Assembly: GCF_040195635.1 (NCBI RefSeq)
Contig: NZ_JBEFTX010000005.1
Coordinates: 1 to 64,000 of the forward strand
DNA from: Thermasporomyces sp040195635
Lineage (GTDB): Bacteria; Actinomycetota; Actinomycetes; Propionibacteriales; Actinopolymorphaceae
Reading direction: 5' to 3'
DNA: 64,000 nt
Shown: piece by piece, positions 8,700 to 16,926 of the stretch
Layout: each line of letters begins with the position of its first letter
Numbering within the stretch: position 1 is the first letter of the stretch
Notes under the pieces: generated by a model
What the model was told of the DNA's origin: nothing
Database searches by the model: none
Seen by the model: the letters and a program-made list of their open reading frames with translations, nothing else
Made by a program: the position numbers and the translations under genes

Positions 8700-9770
8700 T
8701 CAGGCGAGATACTCCTTCAGACCCGGGGCCCAGCCACCACCGCGGAGCTTGGCGAGCGTCTTCGCCTCGATCTGGCGTACCCGCTCACGGGTCACGCCGA
8801 AGCGGCGGCCGACCTCCTCCAGGGTGTGCACCTGTCCGTCGGTGAGGCCGTAGCGCATCTGTACGACGTAGCGCTCCCGCTCGCCGAGCTGCGCGAGCGC
8901 CCGGTCGATGTGTTCCCGCATAAGAGACGACGCCGCCGCCTCCAACGGGGCGACGGCGTCGAGGTCCTCGATCAGGTCTCCGAGCTCGGATGCTTCCATC
9001 TCACCGATCGGCGTATGGAGCGAGACGGGTTCCCGGGCCAGTCGGAGGAGCTCACTGGTGCGATCGGGATCGAGCGCGACCGCCTCGGCGACCTCCTCGA
9101 TGAGCGGATCCCGGCCGAGCTGTTGGAACAGCGTGCGCTGCGCCCGCAGGATCCGGTTGATCGCATCCACCACGTGCACGGGCACCCGGATCGCGCGCGA
9201 CTGGTCGGCGATGGCGCGGGATATCGCTTGCCTGATCCACCAGGTGGCGTAGGTCGAGAACTTGTAGCCCCGGGTGTAGTCGAACTTCTCCACCGCCCGG
9301 ATCAGACCGAGGTTGCCCTCCTGGATCAGGTCGAGCAACGGCAGCCCTCGACCCGTACACCGCTTGGCGACGGACACCACCAGCCGAAGGTTCGCCTCGA
9401 TCAGGTGTCGCTTGGCCTCACAGCCGAGCCGGACCAGCGCCTGCAGTTCGGCTGGGGTGGCGTCGACGGTGCCACCCTCGACGAGGCTACGTTCGGCGAA
9501 CAGGCCCGCCTCGATGGAGCGTGACAGCTCCACCTCCTGCGCAGCCGTGAGCAGGCGTACGCGTCCGATCTCACGGAGGTACTGGCGAACCAGATCGGGG
9601 GTGCGTTCGGCGAGTTCGTCGAGCGCCGGAAGTTCCTCGACACCGGTATTGACCTCCGTCGGTGCCGCTCCCGGCGAGGGAGCCGCATCCGAAGTTCCCG
9701 GTGGTGCGGAGACTTCTGGGGGTGGGGTGTCGGCTCTGTGAGCCACTGACTTGAGCGCGAAGACCGGCAC
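8700..9770 (-). CDS. RNA polymerase sigma-70 family factor (RpoD/HrdB-like)
   Basis: 356 residues from GTG 9770, with GGGAGGAG seven bases upstream. After a low-complexity N-terminal stretch, region 1.2 (DLVRQYLREIGRVRLLT) begins near residue 60. Region 2 follows with the core-binding and -10 recognition segment (EGNLGLIRAVEKFDYTRGYK, FSTYATWWIRQAI). Region 3 comes next, and region 4.2 holds the -35 recognition helix (GVTRERVRQIEAKTLAKLR). It lacks the long acidic region 1.1 of the true housekeeping factor, so it is more likely a group 2 (HrdA/C/D or SigB-like) factor. Other actinobacteria often keep a sigma gene near dnaG; here a sugar block separates them. Confidence 0.9.
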   Translation of the reverse strand: MPVFALKSVAHRADTPPPEVSAPPGTSDAAPSPGAAPTEVNTGVEELPALDELAERTPDLVRQYLREIGRVRLLTAAQEVELSRSIEAGLFAERSLVEGGTVDATPAELQALVRLGCEAKRHLIEANLRLVVSVAKRCTGRGLPLLDLIQEGNLGLIRAVEKFDYTRGYKFSTYATWWIRQAISRAIADQSRAIRVPVHVVDAINRILRAQRTLFQQLGRDPLIEEVAEAVALDPDRTSELLRLAREPVSLHTPIGEMEASELGDLIEDLDAVAPLEAAASSLMREHIDRALAQLGERERYVVQMRYGLTDGQVHTLEEVGRRFGVTRERVRQIEAKTLAKLRGGGWAPGLKEYLA

Positions 9771-9932
9771 GGCGCAACTCCTCCCAGGGGAAGACCAGCG
9801 TGATCAGTCTGCCCGGCTGATGAGCATTACGTTGGGCGTTTGCGGATAATCGCGCAGCAATGACCAACCCCGGCCCCGCGCAGCCGTCGCGACGACAGGC
9901 TGAGCGACCTCGGCCTCGGCCGGCCCCACCGG

Positions 9933-11549
9933 TCAGGAGAGGTCGACCTCCGCCGTCGCCACCCACGAGCCCGCGAGGGGGCCCACCGCCACGTGACCTG
10001 CTCGTACGCCATCGACCCAGGCCGACTTGTCGAACCACACCTCTGTCTCGTCGGTCGGGACGACCTCGTCGGTGTCGACGACGTCGCCTGCGGCATTGAA
10101 CGTGTGGCCGACATAGGTCCGGCCGCGCAACAGACGTGCGTACCGGAGCCCCTTGTAGTTGACCTCGGCGATCGGTCCGCGCACCATCGCACTGTCCGGG
10201 CCTTCGGCCACCCAGCTTCCGGCGAGCGGACCCGACGCCATCCGGTAGAAGATGCCCCGGTGCGCGATCCGCATCCGCCGGATCGTGGTGCCGGTGCTCC
10301 CGACCCGGACCGTCTCGTTGTCGCGGGCGAGCACGGCGCCTGACTGCAGGTCGAACGTGTAGCCCACCAGGGCGTCGGCCCGGAACTCGACGACCCGCTG
10401 CTCCGCCAGGATCGGCGGCGGAGCGTCGTCGCGCAACGTGTCGGCCATGCGAACGAACTCCGGCTTCCCGGTCATCAGCCACAGGAACACGAACTGGCTG
10501 ATGTGCAGGGTGTGATAGCTGCCCGACGCGGGAGTCGCATGCGGTACGCAGTAGAGCGAGGGACGGTCGGGGACGCGGATGATGGGAAGGTAACGCCGCA
10601 TCGTCGTGATCGACCCGTCGTACATTCCCAGCGCGAGGGGCTCCTTGCTCACGCGGTAGTAGTCCCAGAGCCCGACGATCGCCGACATGTGGCCGTTGAA
10701 GACATGGTCGGACTTCGCCGGGGTCGCCTGGTGCGGATACTCGACCAGCCAGAGCAGGCCGTACTTGTCGACCCTCGAGACCCACGGCTCGGTGGCGCTC
10801 GGCGGGTTGAGGAAGCTCGCGAAGGTCCGGTCGGCGGCCTCCCGCCACTGGTCGTCGTCGGTCACCGCGGCGAGGCGGCTGAAGAAGCTGAGCGCCTTGC
10901 CCTGCGCAAGACCGCTGTACCACGGCGCCCGCATCGTCTCCGCGGGGTTGCCGTGGACCCGGAAATCGAAGGTGTACGCATAGAACCACGCACCGCGCGA
11001 CTCCACCCGGTGCTCGACGAGGTGCCGCGCCTGCACCAGTGCCCGGTCGAGGTAGAACTCGTCGCCGGTGAGCCGATACGACTCGAGGTTGGCGATCCCG
11101 TCACCCGCCTGGAAGTTGGGGTGGTCGTAGAACTCGCCCGCCACCTCGTGCATGCGTACGCCGTCGGCGTCACGCGGCAGGTCGTCGTCCTTCGCCACCT
11201 CGTTCCTGGGAACGTAGGGGACGGCCGCACCACTCAGGTCATGGAAGGCGAACCCGTCCCGCTGGTAGGTGAAGGGATCCTCCGCCGGCGACACCGGCCC
11301 TCCCGGCGGTGCCGACCCGTCGTCATGGCGGGCGATCCCGGCCGCGACGTCACTGGCCGGTGCGATCGCGAGGTCCCGGGTGCCGTTGTTCGTCGGCGGT
11401 GCGGGCTTGACCGGCTCCGGCGTGACCCTCGGCTGCGCGGCGGCGGGGGCTTCGTGCTCGCGCACCTCAGGCTCCGCGGCGGTCGGAATACAGGCCGCGG
11501 TGCCGACAAGGCACACGAGCGCACCGACCAGCACCATCCGACGCCGCAT
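9933..11549 (-). CDS. D-glucuronyl C5-epimerase-like lipoprotein (copy 1)
   Basis: 538 residues from ATG 11549. The signal MVLVGALVCLVGTAAC ends in a lipobox cysteine, so it is probably anchored to the outer face of the membrane. The middle (about 165-375) matches the alpha/alpha-barrel C-terminal domain of D-glucuronyl C5-epimerases. APWYSGLAQGKALSFFSRLA is the family hallmark, followed by LVEYPHQ, a VFNGHMSAIVGLWDYY helix and SLYC...YHTLHISQF, which carries the conserved Tyr/His positions. The last 130 residues are a beta-rich domain shared with the neighbouring copy. In animals this family converts glucuronate to iduronate in heparan; bacterial relatives epimerise polysaccharide uronates or are uncharacterised. 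Substrate here is unknown. Confidence 0.72.
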   Translation of the reverse strand: MRRRMVLVGALVCLVGTAACIPTAAEPEVREHEAPAAAQPRVTPEPVKPAPPTNNGTRDLAIAPASDVAAGIARHDDGSAPPGGPVSPAEDPFTYQRDGFAFHDLSGAAVPYVPRNEVAKDDDLPRDADGVRMHEVAGEFYDHPNFQAGDGIANLESYRLTGDEFYLDRALVQARHLVEHRVESRGAWFYAYTFDFRVHGNPAETMRAPWYSGLAQGKALSFFSRLAAVTDDDQWREAADRTFASFLNPPSATEPWVSRVDKYGLLWLVEYPHQATPAKSDHVFNGHMSAIVGLWDYYRVSKEPLALGMYDGSITTMRRYLPIIRVPDRPSLYCVPHATPASGSYHTLHISQFVFLWLMTGKPEFVRMADTLRDDAPPPILAEQRVVEFRADALVGYTFDLQSGAVLARDNETVRVGSTGTTIRRMRIAHRGIFYRMASGPLAGSWVAEGPDSAMVRGPIAEVNYKGLRYARLLRGRTYVGHTFNAAGDVVDTDEVVPTDETEVWFDKSAWVDGVRAGHVAVGPLAGSWVATAEVDLS

Positions 11550-11729
11550 GAGCCCCCCAGCAGCTGCGGCCCCGGCGTACGACGGGGCTCGGCCGATCCC
11601 CGCCTGTCGCCACCGACGACACGCATCGGAGTGCAGATGAGAATTTCCCTCCTGCGGAGGATAGTTGGCAACCCCCGGCGCTGGCGCGGCGCCTCGGCGC
11701 GGACCAGACCCTAGATGACCGTCTAGGCC

Positions 11730-13385
11730 CTAGTCGAGGCGGACGTTCGCGAGTGGTACCCAGGTGCCGGCGAGCGGGCCCGCCGTGACGTGCGCCGCTG
11801 GCGCACCGTCGACCCAGGCCGTCCGGTCGATGCGGACGTCGGCGTCCTTCGCAGGGCTCGCCCGCTCGGTCGTCACGACGTCGCCGGTCCGGTCGTACCG
11901 CGTGCCGACGTACTCCCGACCGCCCTCGAAACGCGCCCGCCGCTCGCCCCGGTAGGCCAGCTCGGCGACGGGACCGCGAAGCGTCGTACGATCCGGATCC
12001 TCGCGTACCCACCGGTCGTAGAGCGGGCCGGACGCGACCCGGTAGTAGATGCCGCCCGGCTGGTCGGCGCTCCCCTTCATCCGCATCCGGCGGATCGTGG
12101 TGCCCGTCTCTGGCGTACGCAGGCTCACCCGCTCCTCGTCCAGGATCCGCCCGGTAGCGATGTCGACGTCGTAGCCGACGTGCTCACCGGCCCTGAACTC
12201 GATGGTGCGGGACGAGGCGAGGATCGGGTACGGGTTGTCGTCGCGCAGCTGCTCGGCGAACCGGATGAACCGCGGCTCCCGCGTCATCAACCACAGCTGC
12301 GCGAACTGGTCGACGTGCAGCTGGTGGTAGCCGTTGGATGCCTCCGCGCGGTGCGTGAGGCAGTACGTCGACCGCCAGTGCGGTACGCGCAGGTCGTCGA
12401 CGTGTCGACGGAGGGTCGTGATCGCGCCGTCGTACAACGCGAGTGCTGCCGGATTCCTCGTCAACCGTTCGTACTCCCACAGCCCGAAGATCCCTGACAG
12501 GTGACCGTTGAAGATCCGGTCGGAGTCGGCGAGGGTGGCGCCCCGGGGATGCTGGACGAGCCACACGAGCTGGTGGGAGTCGACGGCGACCACCCACGGC
12601 TTTTCACCACCACCGCGTGGGGCGCGTGCGGGATCCGGCGGGAGGAGGAAGCTGGCGAACGTCCGGTCCGCGGCCACGCGCCACTTCGCCTCGCCGGTGA
12701 CCTTCGCCAGCCGGGAGAACAGACTGAGTGCCTTGCCCTGCGACAGACCGCTGTACCACGGCGCCACAGCCATGTCGTCGGGATCGCCGTGCAACGGAAA
12801 GTCGAAGGTGTACGGATAGAACCACGCGCCGCGCGACTCCACCCGCCGGTCGATCAGCCGCCTCCCCTGGGCCTTCGCCCGGTCGAGAAAGAAGCCCTCG
12901 CCGGTCAACCGGTGCGACTCGAGGTTCTCCAGGCCGAAGTTCGCCTGGTAGTTCGGATGGTCGTAGAGCGTGTTGTCGACCTCGATCATGCGGACGCCGT
13001 GGTCGTCGTGCGGTTCAGGGTCTCGCCTCGGAGCTGTGACGTTCGGACCGCGCGGGAGCTGCCCCGGCGCGAGGTCGTGAAACTCGTACCCGTCCCGGTG
13101 GAACGAGAACGGCAGCCCGGGCAGAGTGACCGGTCGCCCGGGTGGAGCGGACCCGTCGTCCTGGCCTCGAAGACGTGCGGTGACGTTGGCGGACGGGCGG
13201 CGCGCTCCGACTCGTTCGGGTGCCCGCCCTCCGGCACACGCGACCAAGAAGGAGAAGCTGGCGACCACGCCCAGTGTCGCGCGGGTGAACTCGGCGCGGG
13301 TCAGACCGTTGGCTGCACCCGCGCGCCCGGAGTCAGGTGCGCCGCCGAGGGCGGGTACGCCCGGGCCGCCGGGGGCGCACGGCAA
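11730..13385 (-). CDS. D-glucuronyl C5-epimerase-like lipoprotein (copy 2)
   Basis: A paralogue of the gene 180 bp downstream, with the same order of motifs: APWYSGLSQGKALSLFSRLA, a RIFNGHLSGIFGLWEY helix, STYC...YHQLHVDQFAQLW, and the terminal beta domain ending GPLAGTWVPLANVRLD. Both copies share a DDGSAPPGxPV segment just after the signal. The N-terminus is hard to place. A lipobox-like LVAC follows LGVVASFSF, which requires a start near TTG 13385, but that codon lies in one arm of a 92-bp palindrome and no ribosome site is visible. The open frame continues upstream to 13571. Acting outside the membrane on uronate-containing polymers is inferred from the family. Confidence 0.7.
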   Translation of the reverse strand: MPCAPGGPGVPALGGAPDSGRAGAANGLTRAEFTRATLGVVASFSFLVACAGGRAPERVGARRPSANVTARLRGQDDGSAPPGRPVTLPGLPFSFHRDGYEFHDLAPGQLPRGPNVTAPRRDPEPHDDHGVRMIEVDNTLYDHPNYQANFGLENLESHRLTGEGFFLDRAKAQGRRLIDRRVESRGAWFYPYTFDFPLHGDPDDMAVAPWYSGLSQGKALSLFSRLAKVTGEAKWRVAADRTFASFLLPPDPARAPRGGGEKPWVVAVDSHQLVWLVQHPRGATLADSDRIFNGHLSGIFGLWEYERLTRNPAALALYDGAITTLRRHVDDLRVPHWRSTYCLTHRAEASNGYHQLHVDQFAQLWLMTREPRFIRFAEQLRDDNPYPILASSRTIEFRAGEHVGYDVDIATGRILDEERVSLRTPETGTTIRRMRMKGSADQPGGIYYRVASGPLYDRWVREDPDRTTLRGPVAELAYRGERRARFEGGREYVGTRYDRTGDVVTTERASPAKDADVRIDRTAWVDGAPAAHVTAGPLAGTWVPLANVRLD

Positions 13386-13473
13386 ATGACCACGCTGAGC
13401 AGAGCTGCGGTAGCCGGGACGGGTGTCGACACCCGTCCCGGCTACCGATTGCCCGCTCAGCGTGGTCATTTGC
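13382..13473. repeat. 92-bp two-part perfect palindrome
   Basis: The outer arms, 19 bp each (13382-13400 and 13455-13473, starting GCAAATGACCACGCTGAGC), are exact complements. Inside them an 8-nt mismatch on each side is followed by a 38-bp perfect palindrome centred on GTCGAC (13409-13446). It lies between a sugar-isomerase gene ending at 13507 and the epimerase-like gene starting near 13385. As RNA it would form a 38-bp-paired hairpin with one internal loop. It could be a terminator, an operator or a mobile palindromic repeat. Confidence 0.85.
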
Positions 13474-13506
13474 AGGCGATCGGCGGCTGGATCCAGGACG
13501 TTTTCC

Positions 13507-14517
13507 TCAGCCGTCGGAGCTGAACGCGGCGTCGAAGGACGCCTCGGACGGCTCGATGTCACAGAGCGCACGCACGAGCTTCAGCGACTCGGGCGCGCCC
13601 ATGAGCCGGTCCATGCCCGCGTCCTCCCACTCCACCGAGATGGGTCCGTCGTAGCCGATCGCGTTGAGCGCCCGGAAGCAGTCCTCCCACGGCACGTCGC
13701 CGCGGCCGGTCGAGACGAAGTCCCACCCGCGCCGCAGGTCACCCCAGGGCAGGTGCGAGGACAGCCGACCGTTGCGGCCGTTGCCGACGCGACGCTTCGC
13801 GTCCTTGCAGTCGACGTGGTAGATCCGATCCTTGAAGTCGAGGATGAACCCGACCGGGTCGAGGTCCTGCCACACGAAGTGGCTCGGGTCCCAGTTGAGC
13901 CCGAACGCCGGCCGGTGGCCGATCGCCTCGAGCGTGCGGACCGTCGTCCAGTAGTCGTACGCGATCTCGCTGGGGTGCACCTCGTGGGCGAAGCGCACGC
14001 CCACCTCGTCATAGACGTCGAGGATGGGGTTCCAGCGGTCGGCGAAGTCCTGGTAGCCCGCGTCGATCAGCGCGTCCGACGCCGGCGGGAACATCGCGAC
14101 GTACTTCCAGATCGACGAGCCGGTGAACCCGACGACCGTGTCGACGCCGAGCCGGGCGGCCGCCCGCGCGGTCATCTTCATCTCCTCGGCGGCCCGCTGG
14201 CGGACACCCTCGGGATCGCCGTCGCCCCAGATCTTGGCGGGCAGGATGTCCTTGTGGCGCTGGTCGATCGGGTCGTCGCAGACCGCCTGCCCCTTGAGGT
14301 GGTTGGAGATCGCGAACAACTTGAGGTTGTGCTTCTCCAGGGTGTCGAGCTTGTCCCGGACGTACTTGTCGTCCTCGGCGGCCTTCCAGACGTCCAGGTG
14401 GTCGCCCCAACAGGCGATCTCGAGACCGTCGTAGCCCCACTCGGACGAGAGCCGGCACATCTCCTCGAACGGCAGGTCGGCCCACTGGCCGGTGAACAAC
14501 GTGACAGGACGCGGCAT
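13507..14517 (-). CDS. Sugar phosphate isomerase/epimerase (TIM barrel)
   Basis: 336 residues from ATG 14517, with AAGGAG upstream. The sequence follows the xylose-isomerase-like AP endonuclease type 2 barrel. Metal-binding residues are seen in GYDGLEIACWGDHLD, FAHEVHPSEIAYD (Glu/His), FGLNWDPSHFVW (Asp/His), YHVDCKDAKRR (His/Asp) and PISVEWEDAGMD (Glu). Such proteins interconvert keto and aldo sugars, inositol intermediates or hydroxypyruvate, and are often paired with Gfo/Idh/MocA dehydrogenases. Here the dehydrogenase gene lies 21 bp upstream on the same strand, and both follow xylA. They may act on a xylose-derived or related sugar; that is inference. Confidence 0.85.
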   Translation of the reverse strand: MPRPVTLFTGQWADLPFEEMCRLSSEWGYDGLEIACWGDHLDVWKAAEDDKYVRDKLDTLEKHNLKLFAISNHLKGQAVCDDPIDQRHKDILPAKIWGDGDPEGVRQRAAEEMKMTARAAARLGVDTVVGFTGSSIWKYVAMFPPASDALIDAGYQDFADRWNPILDVYDEVGVRFAHEVHPSEIAYDYWTTVRTLEAIGHRPAFGLNWDPSHFVWQDLDPVGFILDFKDRIYHVDCKDAKRRVGNGRNGRLSSHLPWGDLRRGWDFVSTGRGDVPWEDCFRALNAIGYDGPISVEWEDAGMDRLMGAPESLKLVRALCDIEPSEASFDAAFSSDG

Positions 14518-14538
14518 GTCTTTCTCCTTCTACGACTT

Positions 14539-15720
14539 CTACGACGTGACGGGGACCCAGCTCGAGCCGGACTCGGCGCTCGCGAGTACGGCCTCCAGGA
14601 CCTGCTGCACCTGCAGGCCGTCGGCGAAGCTCGGCGCCGGATCGCTCCCGTCGCCGATCGCCGTCACGAGGTCGCGCGCCTCGTGGGTGAACGTGTGTTC
14701 CCAGCCGATGATGTGACCGGGCGGCCACCACGCCGACATGTAGGGGTGGTCGGCTTCGGTGACGAGGACGCGGCGGAAGCCCTGCGTGGCGGGGTCGTCG
14801 TCGCTGAAGTAGACCTCGAGCTCGTTCAGGCGTTCGAGGTCGAAGGCGAGCGAGCCCTTCTCACCGTTGATCTCGAGTCGCAGGCCGTTCTTGCGTCCGG
14901 TGGCGAAGCGGGTCGCTTCGTACGTCGCCACCGCACCACCGTCGAGTCGGGCGATGAACAGCGAGGCGTCGTCGACCGTGACCTCGCCCCGCTCCGTTGC
15001 CGAACCCGATCCACCCAGGCCCTCGGTCTCCAGCAGGATCGGGCGTTCCTTGATGAACGTCTCGGTCAGCCCGCTCACACCGGTCACCCTCTGCCCGGTG
15101 ATGAACTGCGTGAGGTCGACGATGTGCGAGGCGATGTCACCGAGCGCTCCGGAACCCGCGAGCTCCTTCTGCAGCCGCCACACCAGCGGCGCTTCGGGAT
15201 CGGTGAGCCAGTCCTGCAGGTAGACCGCCCGGATCTGCCTGATCTTGCCGAGCTTGCCGGCGGCGACGAGTTGGCGGGCGTAGGCGGCCGCCGGCACCCG
15301 CCGGTAGTTGAAGCCGACCAGCGACTTCACGCCCTTGGCCGAGGCCGCTTCCGCCGCCTTCACCATCTCGCGCGCCTCGTCGACCGTGTTGGCCAGCGGC
15401 TTCTCGCACAGGACGTGCTTGCCCGCCTCGAGCGCGGCGATGGCGAGCTCAGCGTGGTTGCCGCCCGGCGTACAGACGTCGACCAGGCCGATGTCGTCGC
15501 GCTCGACGATCCGCCGCCAGTCCGTTTCGTACGACCGCCAGCCGAGGGAGTCCGCGGCGGCGCGCACCTTGTCCTCGTTCCGGCCACCGATGGCGGCCAT
15601 CTCGATGCGGTACGGCAGGTCGTAGGCGGCGTTCACGGTACGCCAGGCCTGCGAGTGTGCCTTCCCCATGAAGGAATAGCCGACCATGCCTACGCCGAGC
15701 GTCGGCTTGCTGTCACCCAT
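14539..15720 (-). CDS. Gfo/Idh/MocA family oxidoreductase
   Basis: 393 residues from ATG 15720, with AAGGAGAAGAGG upstream. The N-terminal Rossmann fold begins GVGMVGYSFMGKAHSQAW. DVCTPGGNHAELAIAALEAG is followed by the family motif CEKPLANT (catalytic Lys in EKP), and GFNYRRVPA comes next. The C-terminal alpha/beta domain carries DIASHIVDLTQFITG. These enzymes use NAD(P) to oxidise or reduce sugars, inositols or sugar acids in the cytoplasm. Linked closely with xylA upstream (40 bp) and a TIM-barrel isomerase downstream (21 bp), it probably belongs to one catabolic transcript. The exact sugar is not readable from the sequence. Confidence 0.9.
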   Translation of the reverse strand: MGDSKPTLGVGMVGYSFMGKAHSQAWRTVNAAYDLPYRIEMAAIGGRNEDKVRAAADSLGWRSYETDWRRIVERDDIGLVDVCTPGGNHAELAIAALEAGKHVLCEKPLANTVDEAREMVKAAEAASAKGVKSLVGFNYRRVPAAAYARQLVAAGKLGKIRQIRAVYLQDWLTDPEAPLVWRLQKELAGSGALGDIASHIVDLTQFITGQRVTGVSGLTETFIKERPILLETEGLGGSGSATERGEVTVDDASLFIARLDGGAVATYEATRFATGRKNGLRLEINGEKGSLAFDLERLNELEVYFSDDDPATQGFRRVLVTEADHPYMSAWWPPGHIIGWEHTFTHEARDLVTAIGDGSDPAPSFADGLQVQQVLEAVLASAESGSSWVPVTS

Positions 15721-15759
15721 ACGTGGTCCTCTTCTCCTTACCGGATGCCGAGCCCTTGC

Positions 15760-16926
15760 TTACCGGACGCCGAGCAGGTGGTCCATCGCGAGCTGGTCGA
15801 GCCGCTCGAAGCCCATGCCACGGTTGGCCAGGGCATCGACGGCCGCGTCGCCCCAATCCTCTTCGCGCAGGGTCGCGTAGGTCTCGCCCGCGGCCAGAGT
15901 CGGCCGCGCCAGCTCGTCCAGCTTGGACGTACGAAGCGCCTCCTGCACCTCCGGGTCGGCACGAAACGCACGTGACCGCTCACGCAGGATCAGATAGTTG
16001 CGCATGCACCCGCGCGCGGACTCCCAGACACCCTCCATGTCCTCGGTCCGTGGCGGCTTGAAGTCGAAGTGTCGCGGACCGTCATATCCTCCGGTCTCGA
16101 GGGTGTCGACCGCCCAGAACGCCCCGCGCAGGTTGCCTGCCCCGAAGCGCAGGTCCTGGTCGAACCGCGGACCGTGCTGGCCGTTGAGGTCGACGTGGAA
16201 GAGCTTGCCGTGCCAGAGCGCCTGCGCGATCCCGTGGGCGAAGTTGACTCCGGCCATTTCCTCGTGCCCGACCTCGGGGTTGAGGCCGACCATCTCAGGG
16301 TGCTCCAGCTCGTTGATGAACGCGATCGCGTGCCCGATCGTCGGCAGCAGGATGTCGCCGCGCGGCTCGTTCGGCTTGGGCTCGACCGCGAACCGGATGT
16401 CGTAGCCCTGGTCGATCACGTACTGCCCGAGGACGTCGAAGGCCTCCTTCATCCGGTCCAGCGCGGCGCGGATGTCCTTCGCCGCCCCGGACTCCGCGCC
16501 CTCACGGCCGCCCCAACAGACGTACGTGGTGGCACCCAGCTCCGCCGCCAGGTCGATGTTGTCCATCACCTTGCGGATCGCGAACCGGCGGACGGCCCGG
16601 TCGTTGGCGGTGAACGCGCCGTCTTTGAAGATCGGGTGCCCGAACAGGTTCGTGGTCGCCATCGGCACGACCAGCCCGGTCTCGTCGAGCGCCTTGCGGA
16701 AACTCGCGACCGCCTGGTCACGCTCAGCGGCACTCGCCTCGAACGGGAAGAGGTCGTTGTCGTGGAAGGTCACGCCGTACGCACCGAGTTCGGCCAGTTT
16801 GCGCACGCCGTGGGCCGGGTCGAGCGGCTCGCGGACCGCGGAACCGAACACGTCCACGCCCTGCCATCCGACGGTCCACATCCCGAAGGAGAACTTGTCC
16901 TCGGGGGTCGGTGTGTAGTCGTTCAT
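15760..16926 (-). CDS. xylA: Xylose isomerase
   Basis: 388 residues, the usual length of the actinobacterial (class I) enzyme. It converts D-xylose to D-xylulose in the cytoplasm and depends on two divalent metals. The catalytic pair is in TFHDNDLFPF (H55, D58). Metal ligands are in VEPKPNEPRGD, NPEVGHEEMAGVNFAH and FHVDLNGQ. The start ATG 16926 overlaps the TGA of the upstream ROK regulator (ATGA), so repressor and enzyme are translated together. The last codons and stop are followed by a second near-identical copy of the same 15 bases (15725-15775), a small tandem duplication. Together with xylB at 18942-20336 it gives a complete xylose entry route. Confidence 0.97.
   Translation of the reverse strand: MNDYTPTPEDKFSFGMWTVGWQGVDVFGSAVREPLDPAHGVRKLAELGAYGVTFHDNDLFPFEASAAERDQAVASFRKALDETGLVVPMATTNLFGHPIFKDGAFTANDRAVRRFAIRKVMDNIDLAAELGATTYVCWGGREGAESGAAKDIRAALDRMKEAFDVLGQYVIDQGYDIRFAVEPKPNEPRGDILLPTIGHAIAFINELEHPEMVGLNPEVGHEEMAGVNFAHGIAQALWHGKLFHVDLNGQHGPRFDQDLRFGAGNLRGAFWAVDTLETGGYDGPRHFDFKPPRTEDMEGVWESARGCMRNYLILRERSRAFRADPEVQEALRTSKLDELARPTLAAGETYATLREEDWGDAAVDALANRGMGFERLDQLAMDHLLGVR

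Noticed and set aside
13423..15975. An 850-codon plus-strand frame over the sugar genes
   Set aside because: Shadow of the isomerase and dehydrogenase genes; it also begins inside the palindrome.
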